Below, piece after piece: positions 34,721 to 46,899 of a stretch of 64,000 nucleotides of DNA. The notes under the pieces are model-generated. The model saw only the letters and a list, made by a program, of their open reading frames with translations. It did not search any database and was not told where the DNA came from. Both the position numbers and the translations under genes were made by a program. Numbering within the stretch: position 1 is the stretch's first letter; the number at the start of each line of letters is the position of its first letter. The DNA is from Endomychus coccineus (taxonomy: Eukaryota > Arthropoda > Insecta > Coleoptera > Endomychidae). The DNA lies in assembly GCA_958510875.1 (NCBI GenBank), contig OY294067.1:235084361-235148360 (forward strand), read 5' to 3'.

Positions 34721-35798
34721 CTATTCGTCACCTTCTTCTCAGGAACATATGACTGGGAGTCCCATAATCTATCTGGGGTCTGGGTGCCTGTTGGTCCGCG
34801 GGAGCATGCCTACAGCTACCGTTGACCCTGCTGGTAACAGGACCATGAGCATTCCCCTCTCTGCCACCTGGGGACGCGCCTGGTTGCGGTTTTCAGGCTC
34901 CGCTCAAGAGAAGAGGCTCCTGTTTTCCAGGAACTCAACCTAATCTAAGCTAAAGTAACCTAACATAAGCTAACCTGCCTAACTTTTGATAGATACGACA
35001 AATAAAAGTGGTGCCGTTGGATTTCTCCCTTTCACGGATTGTAAAACATGCCCTGTACCACTGTAGGAGATTATGTATTTCCTACAAGCAGCAATTCTAG
35101 GTTAGTAGGTGATCCTCTTGATAACGCCCCCAACCTAACTTAACCTAATTTGAACTAAAGTAACCTAACCTAACATAACCTAACCCGTCTAACTTTTTAT
35201 AGATACCACAAATAAAAGTGGTGTCGTTGAATTTACCTATTTCACGAATTGTAAAACATGCCCTTTAGTAGACGACGTATTTCCTCCAATCGGCAATTCT
35301 AGGTTAGTAGGTAATCCTTTTGATAACGCATTTCAACAACTGGAAACATGCTTTTCGGTATCTTTATCCTAACCTAACTTAACCTAATTTAAACCAAAGT
35401 AGCCTAACGTAACATAACCTAACCTGCCTAACTTTTGATAGATACCACAAATAAAAATGGTGTCGTTGGATTTACCTATTTCACGGATTGTAAATGATGC
35501 CCTATAGGAGACGATGTATTTCCTGGAAGCGGCAATTCTAGGTTAGTTGGGTTTGTTTTAGCGTTTCAACGCTTTTCGGTAACTTTATCCTTACCTAACT
35601 CAACATAATAATCTGAACTTAAGTAACCTGACATAACTTAACCTAACCTGCCTAAGTTCTGATTAGGTGCGTTTCCGACAAATGGAAGTGGTGTCTTTGG
35701 ATTCTTCTCTTTCTCGGGTTGTAAAACATGCCCTGTTGGAGCCGATGTATTTCCTCCAAGCGGCAGTTCTAAGTTAGTAGCAATAACATTGATAATAG

Positions 35799-36345
35799 GT
35801 CACATTAACACTTATGTTTTATATTTTCATCTTTACGTACGTTTCGGTAATTTAATTAATTAAAACTCTTGCAAATTCCTACTGGCGTCTATTAATGTTA
35901 AAAGTATATTTCAGGAAGAATGCTCAAAAGTGATGTTCCAATGAGGTCTGACACAACCTTTTCCAATTACCTCATAAATCTTAACATCTGATTCGAAAGT
36001 AGATACTTAACGTAATAGTTTTGGTCTCCAGTCGTAAAGACACTACACTAACATGCGTTTGTATATTATGAGAATATTACTGAATAGTGGATTCTTGTTA
36101 TATTTTATACTTGAAACATTGATGTGGTACAATTTCGATTATTCGTGGCTCTGTTCGTTTCGGCGACGTGGGCATTTTTAATAGAAATTGGTGCAATAAG
36201 GACGCTTTGTGCTAATACAATTAGTTTTAAGAAATTCCGTTTTGGACATAATAAGTCTGCTGATGATGGTCGTGAGACCGAAACGTAAGTAAAGACGAAA
36301 ATATAAAACATAAGTGTTAATATGACCTATTTCCCGAGAATTTAT
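35799..36345 (+). repeat. Inverted-end repeat family, copy 2
   Basis: Terminal inverted repeats of about 55 bp: ATAGGTCACATTAACACTTA at the left and its complement (TAAGTGTTAATATGACCTAT) at the right. Internal sequence equals copy 1 in inverse orientation. At 36260-36284: CTGATGA, T, stem GGTC/GACC with GTGA tetraloop, GAAAC, then GTA. Confidence 0.8.
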
Positions 36346-37710
36346 ATATAATTCATACTTGGGTCAAGAATCTTCATTATAACTTTGAAATAATGACAAC
36401 TCAGGAGGCCTCTCTTCAAATATCTTTAAAAAAAATTGGAAAATTTATAATATTATAATAGATTCACCTAATTGCAGAAAGCTGTTATTATTTATTTTTT
36501 CATTGATATTAATTATTAAATAATTTGTATATGCTATAAAATGACCTTTTCTATATTCGAGCTAATGTCAATCGAACAAATCGATATTCTAATGTCAACC
36601 ATTTTTTTTAAGATGGTTCTCCAAATTACAACGAAACTATTATTATTCATACGGAGTTTGATCCATTTTAAAAAGCAGGGATAATGGTAGGACCTCATAA
36701 TTCATGTCTAAATTCGCTCAATTTCTGAAAAAACAGAACAATTTTATTAATGTTGTGTAGAATGTAGATTTCAGAATATATCATCCACAAACAGCGAAAT
36801 GGGATAAATAAAAATGCAAAGGGTCCTCAAATTGTAGTTATTACAATACAATTAAAAGCTACTTCTCTTGACAATATCGAGTTATTCATCAGTAATAACA
36901 ATGAGTGTAATACATCATCCAAAACAGCTTAACAACTTGGTAATGTATTTGTCAATATAAATACAGTTTATTCAAGTGACAAACAGAAAGCGTGTTATAA
37001 ACACATTATGCTTTTGATCCATTTCATTAAGTTGTTTGAAACTTTTAACAACTACAGCTAGCGTTCTCTTCTGTTTACTATATTATACTATTAATACATC
37101 AATATCAGTAATGGTTATTCAATTTATACTTGTCATTTGTTGTTTATAGAACTGATATGCGAAATTTTGATAAAGTTAGTCATTTAAAGGGAATTCGTAA
37201 CATATTACCGACTTTATAGTGCAAACAAATACATAATTGTTACGATTATTATACTTTTCGCAGACGAAGTCATAAGCTATTTCTAAAATCGTTAAAGAAA
37301 GTCCTAGAGCAAAAATTCCTCAGCCCTAGTATTTTTCATCGAATTTTAAGCAGCTTTGAAAAAATCCGTCTGTCTGGATGTTTGTCGCGAATTGCTTGTC
37401 TACATGATAACTCAAATATGAAAGGTCCTAACGTATTCAAATTTTGACAAGAAGTCATTTACTGTTTGGTGACGAACCTTTTGTTTTTCAGGGAAATGGT
37501 GTAATAAACAGACTATGTTCTGGATGGTTGAAAGTTAACAAAATCGTAACTCTCAAAGTATACGTTGAGTCGATTCTAATTTTTACAATAAATTTTAATT
37601 TAATTTGGAACTGCTTTCACCGAAATTTCAACAAAATCGTTCAACAACAACAACAAAAACAATTATTGAAGTTAACTTGAATTTACTTCGTCCTTTAACT
37701 TTTTGTAACA
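36346..37710. other. AT-rich stretch, no gene seen
   Basis: A 78-codon frame (37444-37680) ending in a glutamine run has no recognisable motif and is probably chance. Confidence 0.5.
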
Positions 37711-37713
37711 AAC

Positions 37714-37882
37714 GGCAATGTGGTCTAGGAACTAGGACAGATTTTCTTTCACTCAGTAGACTCGGGCTTAATTCCTAGAAATGGAAAATTTGTGTTTGTA
37801 ATAATATTTACTTAAAAATATTATTAATTTGCAGTTGTGTAAAAATAATGAAATAAATAGTTTATCTCATTATCTTTATATA
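37714..37882 (+). repeat. tRNA-Glu-like SINE, copy 2
   Basis: Head: ATGTGGTCTAGGAACTAGGA, TTTCTTTCACTCAG (CTTTCAC, the tRNA-Glu anticodon loop with TTC), GGGCTTAATTCCT as a decayed B box. The tail AGTTGTGTAAAAATAATGAA matches copy 1. Directly abuts the 3' edge of a minus-strand LINE. Confidence 0.65.
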
Positions 37883-37884
37883 AG

Positions 37885-38680
37885 TTCGAAGAGTGGCAAA
37901 GAGTTCCACAACTTTGTTGTCTGATAGAAAAATTAAGTCTGGTAGGAAGAAGTTTGACAGGTCTCGATCTTGACCATGAAGGGGTGACTATCTTGAGCTC
38001 GTCTAGTCCACCTATCTGGAATCTCTCGTGGTGGAACAGATGACGAGATTTCTGATGAACACCGACCATGAAAAAAATCTATCAATCAGACGAATACCTC
38101 TCTTCTTGATAGAATCCAAGAGCTTTAGCGTATGTTTGGGTGCCGAACTCCAAACATGTGAAAAGTGCTCCAGGGCAGGTCGAATCTGTGCTTTGTAGAT
38201 TATGAGAAACTACTGGGATAAAAAGTAGCTCTTGGCACGGAGTAGAAAACAAAGTTTTTGCAATGGACCTCAAATAATCATCCCATGAGAGGATGCTGTT
38301 GGTGGTGATCCCGAGCATGGAAGACTTCATAGGAATAGTTGTACCAGACATATTATGGATTGTAGGATCCGCCTTCCTGGAGAAGACGCAAGCTTGAGTA
38401 TTGGTTGCATTAAACTCTACAAGGTTATCAAAACCCCATTTCAAAATCATTACCAGATCTCCATTGATTGCGACAATTGCATGGTATAGGGACTATAGAT
38501 GAGAAAGCGGTATGAAGTATACCATCATCTGCAAAGCTGTGGACGTGACGGGTAGTCACTCCCAACAGATCGTTGAAATGGAGCAGGAACAATGTTGGTG
38601 CCAAGACAGTTTCTCAACACTAGTTACTCAATATGGTGATGCTTTCCACATCATAACTCACTGTAGATAATAATTCTCCT
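37885..38680 (-). pseudogene. LINE ORF2 remnant (copy B)
   Basis: Minus strand: LAPTLFLLHFNDLL and HSFADDGILHTAFSS (catalytic FADD at about 38545-38534), DNLVEFNATNTQACVFSRKA, SMLGITTNSILSWDDYLRSI, then VVSHNLQSTDSTCPGAL and a C-terminal part down to about 37885. Same family as copy A at 20555-21690. A frame change lies near 38080. RT upstream of the FADD block is not readable with confidence beyond 38680. Confidence 0.75.
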
Positions 38681-38689
38681 CCTCACTAT

Positions 38690-39690
38690 CCAGATACATT
38701 AACAGAGCTATCTTCAATTATTGGAAGATTTCGCTGACAGGAATTTTTGACTTCTTGTTTTCCGGAGGGATACCACATCACAAGAGTACTAACTTATCCC
38801 AATGTTTCCATAACCGACAATCTCAGGTCAGACTGAAACTTGTTTTAAGAAATTTCAGAACAAGTAAGCCTGCTCTGATTAAATTTGATTAGATGCTGAT
38901 GAATATCAGTATCAAAGTTATTCCGCTTTTGATTTCAGTCTTCATATCTTCCATACATTAAGTTCTTTTAATGTCATTAATATTTTAATAAATTCTCAAC
39001 CCTTTTTATTTTATTGTAATGTGTAATTTATACTATAATATATAATATAATAAGACCTCATGTTTCATGAGATACATTTTGTCTGTAGGTACGAAATCAT
39101 TGTTACCTAGCAATAACACGAAACATCAATGAAGAAATTTTTTGCTTGGGTGGAGTGCAATGATGAAGTAAGCTCAAAGTCAAACTTCATCAAATAACAT
39201 GCGATAGACCTATATTCGGTTAGACAAATGCCTGAATAAAAAAGCTGTAATCAATTGGTCACATGACTGCCCTCACTTTTGTAAGCAAAATAGGTTTCGG
39301 ACACTTCTTCGGGTCAAATGAATGATTGTAGGAACATAAATTATATTGGAAATGATTTAGAAATCGCTAATGAAAAACGTTAAATAACACTCTATGTTCC
39401 ATTGAAATTTTATTCAAAATTCAAAAGTCCACATAATGTATTTTACTCCTATTTCAAAACCATATGACCAATAGGAACGTCGCAATCGCAGTTTTTTATC
39501 GCTATCAGGAACATTGAGAAAGAAATTAATGTGATAAAAATTGATGATTTCTAAACTCTAAAAAACACCCTTTAGTAACGAGGCAATCAAAATACTATTT
39601 CATCTAGTTCCTATTTTATCTTATTTACTTTTGTAAATCTTAATGTAGGTAATGTGTATTTTTTGTAACTTTTGAACTTGTATGTGTGCA
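38690..39690. other. No gene seen
   Basis: Possibly includes decayed RT sequence of the preceding LINE up to about 38900, then nothing recognisable. Confidence 0.4.
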
Positions 39691-42600
39691 ATCCGGACCT
39701 GTGCCCTGGAAAACCTGAGGCTAAACTACCGAGGTAGGCGGCTATACATCTACACTGACAGCCGAGCGTTCCTGCACTTTACTGTATAGTCGCGGAAACG
39801 AAGCACTGACGTTCGAAAAATTTGAACAGTAAGACGGATTTGAATGCGGTTTTTTGCATTCGATTCGTTAGAGCCTCAGTGAACTTTGTGACCTAAATTT
39901 AAAAATAAGAAATTGAAAATATGCAATTTGCATAAATAATATGTATTTTATAATTGCATTTTAAATTGACCGTAAATATTAAATTCATTTTTGGGGTCGC
40001 TGATCACGAATTTCAAGACAGAATTGGTCTCCAAGGTGCCTGGTTCCCAGGGTGAACGGTATCCTCGTCGTCTCCTGGAGCTTTCGGGAAATTCGTTATA
40101 TAATCATTCCAAACTCGTTACTCGGAGGTTTTTGAGGTCGCTGAACACGAATTTCCCGACAGAATTGGTCTCCGAGGTACCTGGTGCCCAGGATGAACGG
40201 TATCCTCTGTAATAATCCGACGGATTATTACTTTTTGTTTTTCGGGGCCTTCAAATAATTTGATTTAATTCAAATTGAAAGTTTTATGAATTATTATATC
40301 TAGAAATAAACATACGATATGTTAGATATGTCTATAGGCGACTGTAATCTGATGCCCCCTTTCCTGTGGCAATGACTCCATCATGCTTAACAAATGTAGC
40401 AAAGTATGCGGTCAACGGTACTTGCTTTTTCCTGAGTCAGTAGAAGTCCACGTGGAGTTGAGACAAGCTGTCATGTACGATTATTTCGCCTAGCTAGATT
40501 CCTATTGGCTGCTTGTATAACGTATGGGTGGGCCACGCTCCCGGTATTCTGAGTTAAGTATATTTTCTAATGTGGGGTGGCCCCCCCGCTTCAATGATTT
40601 CATAAAAACTAATTACTTTGAGAAAAACGGACAGTAAGTTCTTCACCATCTACTTGTTCCTTAAGTCCAGCTTGCTTTATGTCGACAGGGATGCCCTATT
40701 GTTGCATTAAGTCAAGACATGTATCAATCAAATCAATTAATATCATGTTGTCAAGATTCAAACAAACAAAATTCCAGAAATGTATAGAGATTAAATTAAT
40801 TTTTCAATTTGTGTTCATTGCAACTAGGGTTATGCATCCCCAGGGCTAAAGCAGCGCTGGACTTGTTCGCGTCTTCCGCGTCACGCGTAAAGTGTTTGTT
40901 CTGTTATTTAAAATCAATTCAAATTTAATCCGATGTAGAAATCGAGTGTTTAAATCTTTTGTGCCTTATTTCTACAAGGGGTTCGAGAGGGAATTGTGAA
41001 ATTAGACCTACAGGGTAAGTGCATTTTGATTGCCAAGGAACAATTGTTATATTGACTTCAACCTCGGAATCGACGATATAATATAATGTGGTTATTTAGC
41101 CTTCAGATCACTCTCCGCCCGCCAATGGTTATTTTTGTTAATATATGTTTTTTTTCCCAGCAGTGGTCAATTTTAATTCCGCTTATCGGAGATCACTTAG
41201 AGGATATAATAGAGTATCAGGTCGTTAGGTTTACCCCAGGTTTCCAAAAAGAGAGGAATTCTTTGACTTCACATATTATCTATCAAGCATCGGCGTGATC
41301 GAGCGCGAAATCGATTACTGTCTCGTGTGTGTTAATTAGCTTTCATTGATTCAATCTCTCTTAGAAGAACCTGAACAGGAACTCGCTCGCTGGCGAAAGG
41401 GGTAGAAATAGCGACATTGATAATTTCCCAGGTTCCCACTTAGGGTCAACCTGAACTTGACGTTTTTTTTTAATTCATCATATATTCCCCTTTTCTACAT
41501 TTTTGGATTAAGTTTATAATTCATTTGCGATGTTGTAATGTACCAAATTTTGTCAACTTTTATTCCATATATATTTATTATTTAATTTGATCAACGAGTT
41601 TAACTGGTATTTCCTAATCACCTCTCAGCGAATACGACCTTCAGAATTCACGCTTGAATAGATATAAGGATATAAGTATAAGTAAATGTACGAGGCGGTC
41701 CCTTGAAAGAGACCAAGGGATCAAAGTAGTCAAAAACAGCTTATAGGTGGGCTGAAATATACACCTAGTGGTGGCAGCTTAAAAGAACCTTAGGGGTACA
41801 CGGATCAACTAAGATCTTTGATACCTGAGCAGGTTCCAACAAACAAATCTTAATTTATATTACAAGTCGATGAGGTATTAACGCCACTTGAAATAATACC
41901 CAGCCGACGGTTACAAGCAGTGAGATAGACTTTCAAACCTATTCACTTATTGGGAAATATTAAATCTGGAGTAAATTTAATTTCAGATTTATTATAAAAC
42001 AATACGCTCGCTCGGCTCACCGTTACACCTCGTTGTCCCAATAAATGAATGTTATTACATGATTTTTACTGAAACTTTGTACATGCTTGTAAATTATGCA
42101 CTCAAATGTTGTACAAAATGTGTCAATTCTGGTGACCAGTCTTACAAAATGTATCTACTGAAGCTTTTTTTTTAATTCGGTGCTTTTAATACAGTCGGTA
42201 GCAGCTATACGATACATGAGGATGCGGTTCTGTGGTGTCTTGCGAGGGGAAGACACAAAGTAAACTCTCCGTAAGGAGCTGGAGGTTAGAAGTTCATCGT
42301 CTTCTTCTACAGTGTTCGTATACTATATCAATACCGTGCACGTGTATTTTTTTTACGGGGACAACGAGGATACCATTTACTCTGGGCACCGGTACCTCGG
42401 AGACCGATTCTGTTACGATTTTCGTGTTCAGCGAATCCAAAAATCCTCGAGTATCGAGTTTGGACTGATTATATAACGAATTTCTCGTTCACCTCCGGCA
42501 GCAGGTAGCTCGGAGGTAGCTTCTGTCGCGATATTCTTGTTCAGCGACCCCAAAAACCTCCGAGTAACGAGTTTGGAATCATTTTCATCAATAAAAACCG

Positions 42601-43517
42601 AATTGTGAATTTAGTATTTACGGTCAATTTAAAATGCAATTATAAAATGCATATTATTCATGCAAATTGCATATTTTTAATTTCTTATAAATTAATTTAG
42701 GTCACACAGTTTCCTGAAGCTCTAACGAATCGACTGCACAAAACCGCATTCTAATCCGTCTTACTGTTGAAATTTTTCGAGTTTTGGCCGGTTTTTGTGC
42801 TTCGTTTCCGCGACTAGTACTTCGCTCCTATGGAGTGACGTTTAGGCTTATTTTGGAGTGTTAGTAGACCCTGGCCGAATCAGTCAGGAGGAACAAACAT
42901 CAGCTAGTATGGATACACGGCCACTCTGGCGTGAAAGGAAACGAAGTGGCCGATGAATTGATCAAACGGGGTTCCCTAGGCACCTCTGGCCCCGATCCGA
43001 GGATCGGAATCTCACCGACTACCAGGCTCTGCACCCTCAGAGAGCTACTGGATAGTCAGTGACTCTCGGTTTGGCGCAGTACCCCTGGTACGAAGCAGGC
43101 GAAGCTCCATTTTGTGGAGTTGTCGCCCAAACGCTCGAAAACCCTTCTCTCTATGAGCAGAACAGGTTCATAACTGGCGACAGACCTCTCACAGGACACT
43201 GCCATCTAAACAAATATCTACATTCAATGGGCATCGTTGATGACCCAGGTTGTAGTAGATGCGGAAAGACGGACGAAACTGAATCTCATCACCTTGCAGA
43301 ATATCCTGCACTGGCTTCTCTCAGGTTACAACACCTCGGCAGCGCAAACATGCCGCTTGAGAGGGTAACAGGCATCAGTTCATGCAGAATCATAGCCTTC
43401 GGCACTACCTTAGGCCTGTTGGACTGAGTATTGGTATCAAGGGGCGCACAGTAAATCCAATTATGTGGTCTAATTGCTCTGGACTTGTCCGCCCTCGTTC
43501 TTATTGATTGATTGATT
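39690..43517 (+). pseudogene. LINE 3' end with RNase H, split by foldback element B
   Basis: Plus strand. The first half of RNase H at 39690-39786 reads AIRTCALENLRLNYRGRRLY then IYTDSRAFLHFTV. The second half, from 42820, reads LRSYGVTFRLILEC, LAESVRRNKHQLVWIHGHSG, VKGNEVADELIKRGS. After a frame change at about 43055, 43059-43427 gives LTGHCHLNKYLHSMGIVDDP and CSRCGKTDETESHHLAEYPA, the terminal C..C...H...C-type knuckle (last Cys replaced by Tyr). Ends in a short TTGA simple-repeat tail (43503-43517). Truncated at its 5' side. Two adjacent TAG codons at about 42863 add to the disablement. Confidence 0.85.
39787..42816. mobile_element. Foldback element B (TAGTC...GACTA), 3.03 kb
   Basis: Ends TAGTCGCGGAAACGAAGC and GCTTCGTTTCCGCGACTA. 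Flanked by GTA at 39784-39786 and 42817-42819. Arms of about 430-490 bp (to about 40215; from about 42330) contain internal subrepeats of about 130 bp (GACAGAATTGGTCTCC twice in the left arm). The 2.1-kb interior holds no frame over 80 codons and no transposase motif that I recognise. The joined flanks read through the LINE RNase H without shift, which fixes both ends to the base. Non-autonomous or too decayed to show its enzyme. Confidence 0.9.
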
Positions 43518-43560
43518 TATATGAATTTTAATGACGTGCCATAATTGTAATTAGCATGCA

Positions 43561-44864
43561 CAGGATGATCCAAAGTTGGCTACATCAAAAATGAAAAAGA
43601 TAATTATATTCTGAATCTAGGATCATAAAAATGATGGCCTGAGGTACATTTTCAATTAAAATAGAAAAAAATATGAGATCGATGAATATATCCATATTTT
43701 TTCACATTTGAGCAGCCCTTAGTACTGTGAACAACTTTTATTGGAAAAACATTTCTCTATCTATTTTTGCTCGAATGTTACAAAGTCGAAAAATGTCTCA
43801 CTCAAGAAATCACGACATTAAATCATGAAAAACAATTGACAACTGTTTCATATACGAACAAGGCATCATCCATGATTGCTTACAATGAATGTTGTTAACT
43901 TCTTGAAGCTTTCAAAATGTATACACCTAATGAAACAGTTGATATGATTTATTTTGGTGAAGCCCAAAGAGATAGTAAAAGAGCTTTCCAGTTGTATCGC
44001 TGTAAATATCCTGCATGTCATGTTCCCGATGCAAAGGTATTTGTTATACTGCAACTTTGAGGCAAAACCAAGATGCATTTTCTCCCTGAAAAAATATTTT
44101 CTGTGTGCCTTTGTTCGCAGCGCCTTTGTTTGCACTAATTCTACGGGAAGACTTAAGCGTTAATTTTTCAGATAGGTGGAACGGAAATAATGAATTGATA
44201 CGACAGCTACCTATAGCTCCAGACTTAAGACCCTTAGATTTCTACTTATGAGGCACTGTGAAAGACAAAGCTTATAGAACTGTCTCGATAAGTAGAGATC
44301 ATCTAAAGCAAAAATACGAACAGCCTGTAGAGCTATCTCCAAAATAGTGCTATGAAAAACTAGATTGCAGGACGTTAGAATAAGATTGGGAAAATGTATG
44401 GAAGTTGAAAGAGGTCGTACCGAAAACCTTTTACAGGAAGTGTTCTGTATTTCAAAATAATCTTAGTTCTCAATTATTGATTTCATATTAAAGCTTTTCA
44501 ATTGAATGTGTTAATTTAATTTGTATTTCACTTTTACTTTTGTACTGATTTTCGATTGTTTTTCCATGAAAACTCGATTTAATCCTCGTTAGCGTGATTT
44601 CTTAAATGAGGCATTTTTTTATTTTGTAGCCATGTAACTTTTGAGCAACAATATATGTAATTTTTGTATAGAAGTTATTCGAAATACTAAAGGATTCCCA
44701 ACTGTTCCTGAGAGAACAAATTCCAACGATGCCACTACGGTCATTTTTACTCTTTCATAAATGTACCTCAGGCCATCATATTTGCTATACTATAGGTTCA
44801 GAATTTGAATTTCTTTCTTACTTTTCCCGTAGAAGGCCTTGGGCGCCAACGTTGGATCATCCTG
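43561..44864 (+). mobile_element. Tc1/mariner-type transposon, decayed
   Basis: Ends CAGGATGATCCAAAGTTGGC and GCCAACGTTGGATCATCCTG; the inner inverted match also covers GATGGCCTGAGGTACATTT (43632) and its complement (44761). Plus-strand transposase: MYTPNETVDMIYFGEAQRDS at 43918 (N-terminal helix-turn-helix start), a long decayed centre, then RWNGNNELIRQLPIAPDLRP and LDFYL-stop-GTVKDKAY at about 44175-44275 (DDE C-terminus). Flanks are CA on the left and TA on the right, so a TA duplication would need one substitution. Confidence 0.8.
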
Positions 44865-44869
44865 TACAT

Positions 44870-45609
44870 AATAAAATTCTATTATATTTTACTGTATCAA
44901 CGTTCATGAATGAAACACAATTTTATCCTGAAAACGGAGGTTCCTAAAATAGAATAGAAAATTCTGAATATCGAGAATAATAATGTTAAACGTTTGATAT
45001 TACATAATATCCAAATTAAAAGAAGTAAGATTTTCGAATATCGTTCCGCCATATTCTGACTATTAAATAAATAGATGATATAACGAGTCACAGCCTTAGA
45101 CTATTGAGACTCCTATTGTCTTGAGACGTTATAGTCGGAAATTTATATCGAAACAATTATTACACTCATGTGATATTGTTGAAATGTTAAAAAAATTGTT
45201 ATAAGAATGATGATGAATTATGTATAGAAATATTGTAATCTCGAATTTTATACGAAATAACAGCATTATTTGCTCACAAAACTATTTGTTAGCATAACAG
45301 AATAAATATATATGGACAGATAAAAAGTTTATAGTGCAATTACGTATAACCTTGCTTCTTCATAGATATTACTTTGTCAATAGGATGCTATGAATTATAG
45401 AAAGAATCGATATAGATGTACTAGGTACTAGTTCGTCAAATCTTCAAATGAAATCTTATAATTCTTCCCTATTAAATATTTAATATTTACACTCCAATAA
45501 TAACCTCACCTTTTAAGTCGGACAAGGTCGACAACGATACTTCAATTAAAAGATTTGGACTTGTGTGAACCAAAGCAAAGATGTAGAAATTCAAATATTG
45601 ATAGAGATA
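44870..45609. other. AT-rich stretch, no gene seen
   Basis: No motif on either strand. Confidence 0.5.
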
Positions 45610-45612
45610 TAT

Positions 45613-46884
45613 TAGTCCAGGCATTTAAGGAGGAAAATCGACGATTTTTGTCCGAGTAGTTTCGGCGAGTTCTAATTTTGGTCTATTCTTATAGTATATT
45701 TTGACGCGCTGAACACGATGGTGTAGTTTGAATTTGAATTAACCCTCTGCTCGAAAAACCATGTCCATTTTATGGACCCAAGCAAATTTTTGCGTTTTGA
45801 GTCTAAACTATGTGTTGTATGAAAAAATTTTTGGAACCAAAGTTTTGGGTTCCGGTCTGAAATCGATTCGAGGTTGTGAGCCCAAGATAGGGCTTAATTA
45901 GTGTGTTTTTGCTTTTTAATATTCTGTTTCGTTGTGAAGTATTTTTATTTCTCTATTCTTCGGTTTTTAGTATTTTGATCTACCTCATCTTTTGGCGCCA
46001 AAATCGGCAATTTTGAAAAATCTGAATTTTGAGAATTTTAGACGAAACACTGAATATTATCGATCTAAAACCAAACTCATCTGAAATATTTCATTATTCT
46101 GCACCTAATATCCAAAATCCAAGCATTTTGGTCCGAAGATATAACTTCACCATTTGTGAAATTTTGGATCCCCAAAAAACCAAATTTCTTGAAGTTAGAA
46201 ATTTTTTACGGAATCCAAATTGTAGGTTCGATTAGAGGTTTCCATAACGAGTATATTAAGTCCAAGTAGATCGATTTGGATTGAGTAGAATCGAATCAAA
46301 TTACAGAGATGTATTGGATTTTTCGATGGTCCAAAATTTTCAAAATGGCGCCAAAGTTATTTCTTTGGACTAAAATGCTTGAAAATTTATATTAGGTGCA
46401 GAATAATGGACTCTTTCGAATCTTTAGATCGATAACATCTATTTCGTCTGAAATTAGCAAAATACGGAATTTTCAAAATGGCCGATTCTGGCGCCAAAAA
46501 ATGAGGAAGGTCAAATAACAAAAAACAAAAGAAAGAGAAATAAAAATACTATCTTTTCAACAGAATATGAAAAAAGCAAAAACTCTGACATATCCTGAAT
46601 TTTTCAATGTGGCAAAAAAACTAAGACCTCGAATCGACTTTGGACCGGAGCTAAAAATCGCGTATTAATTTTTCCAACAACTTTTGCTCGAACATTTTTT
46701 CATACAACCCATAGTTTTGTCTCAAAACGCAATAAAATCGAAAAATGTTTGAGTCCAAAAAATGGACATGGTACAGAGTTAATCCAAATTCAAACTACAC
46801 CATCGTGTTCAGCGCGTCAAAATATATAAGAATAGACGAAAATTAGAACTCGCCGATAGTCGAACAAAAAAAATGCCTGGACTA
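45613..46884. mobile_element. Foldback element C (TAGTC...GACTA)
   Basis: Near-palindrome: arms 45613-46230 and about 46310-46884 with ends TAGTCCAGGCATTTAAGG and ATGCCTGGACTA. Flanked by TAT on both sides (45610-45612, 46885-46887). Both arms carry GGCGCCAAAA and AACACGATGGTGTAGTTTGA or complements. Same family as element A, which differs by a nested insertion in the hinge. A further CCTGGACTA occurs 15 bp outside (46891-46899). No coding sequence. Confidence 0.9.
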
Positions 46885-46899
46885 TATAAACCTGGACTA

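Larger units (their letters stand above)
33901..34934 (-). mobile_element. Second, short SART-like insertion in the telomere-like array
   Basis: Its left end (T-run 33902-33912, then TAGAGAGGAAATGCTTTAAG) resembles the 3' end of the first LINE (TAGGCGGAGAAATGCATTACG at 30034), and CCTAA repeats border both sides (33880-33899; 34935 onward). Only about 1 kb long, with weak remnants of the LINE C-terminus near 34090-33960, an internal tandem/inverted repeat block (34200-34720), and a GC-rich terminal 190 bp (34745-34930) whose 64-codon frame I do not trust. Confidence 0.55.
29900..35800. repeat. Interstitial telomere-like satellite array with LINE insertions
   Basis: Units of about 210-240 bp consist of a CCTAA-rich island (for example 33671-33687, 34937-34980, 35141-35190, 35369-35432, 35590-35655) and a conserved spacer with ATAAAAGTGGTG, AACATGCCCT, GTATTTCCT and GCTTTTCGGTA. 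Spacer landmarks fall at 33719, 35005, 35215, 35454 and 35685, giving periods of 210, 239 and 231 bp in the contiguous part. A unit remnant also precedes the left LINE end (29945-30002). CCTAA is the complement of TTAGG, the arthropod telomere repeat; here it is degenerate. Confidence 0.8.

Noticed and set aside
36105..36311. 68-codon minus-strand frame, also seen near 22965-23192
   Set aside because: Both are pseudo-translations of the same dispersed inverted-end repeat.
39991..40212. 73-codon frame with internal repeat
   Set aside because: Comes from the two subrepeats in the left arm of element B.
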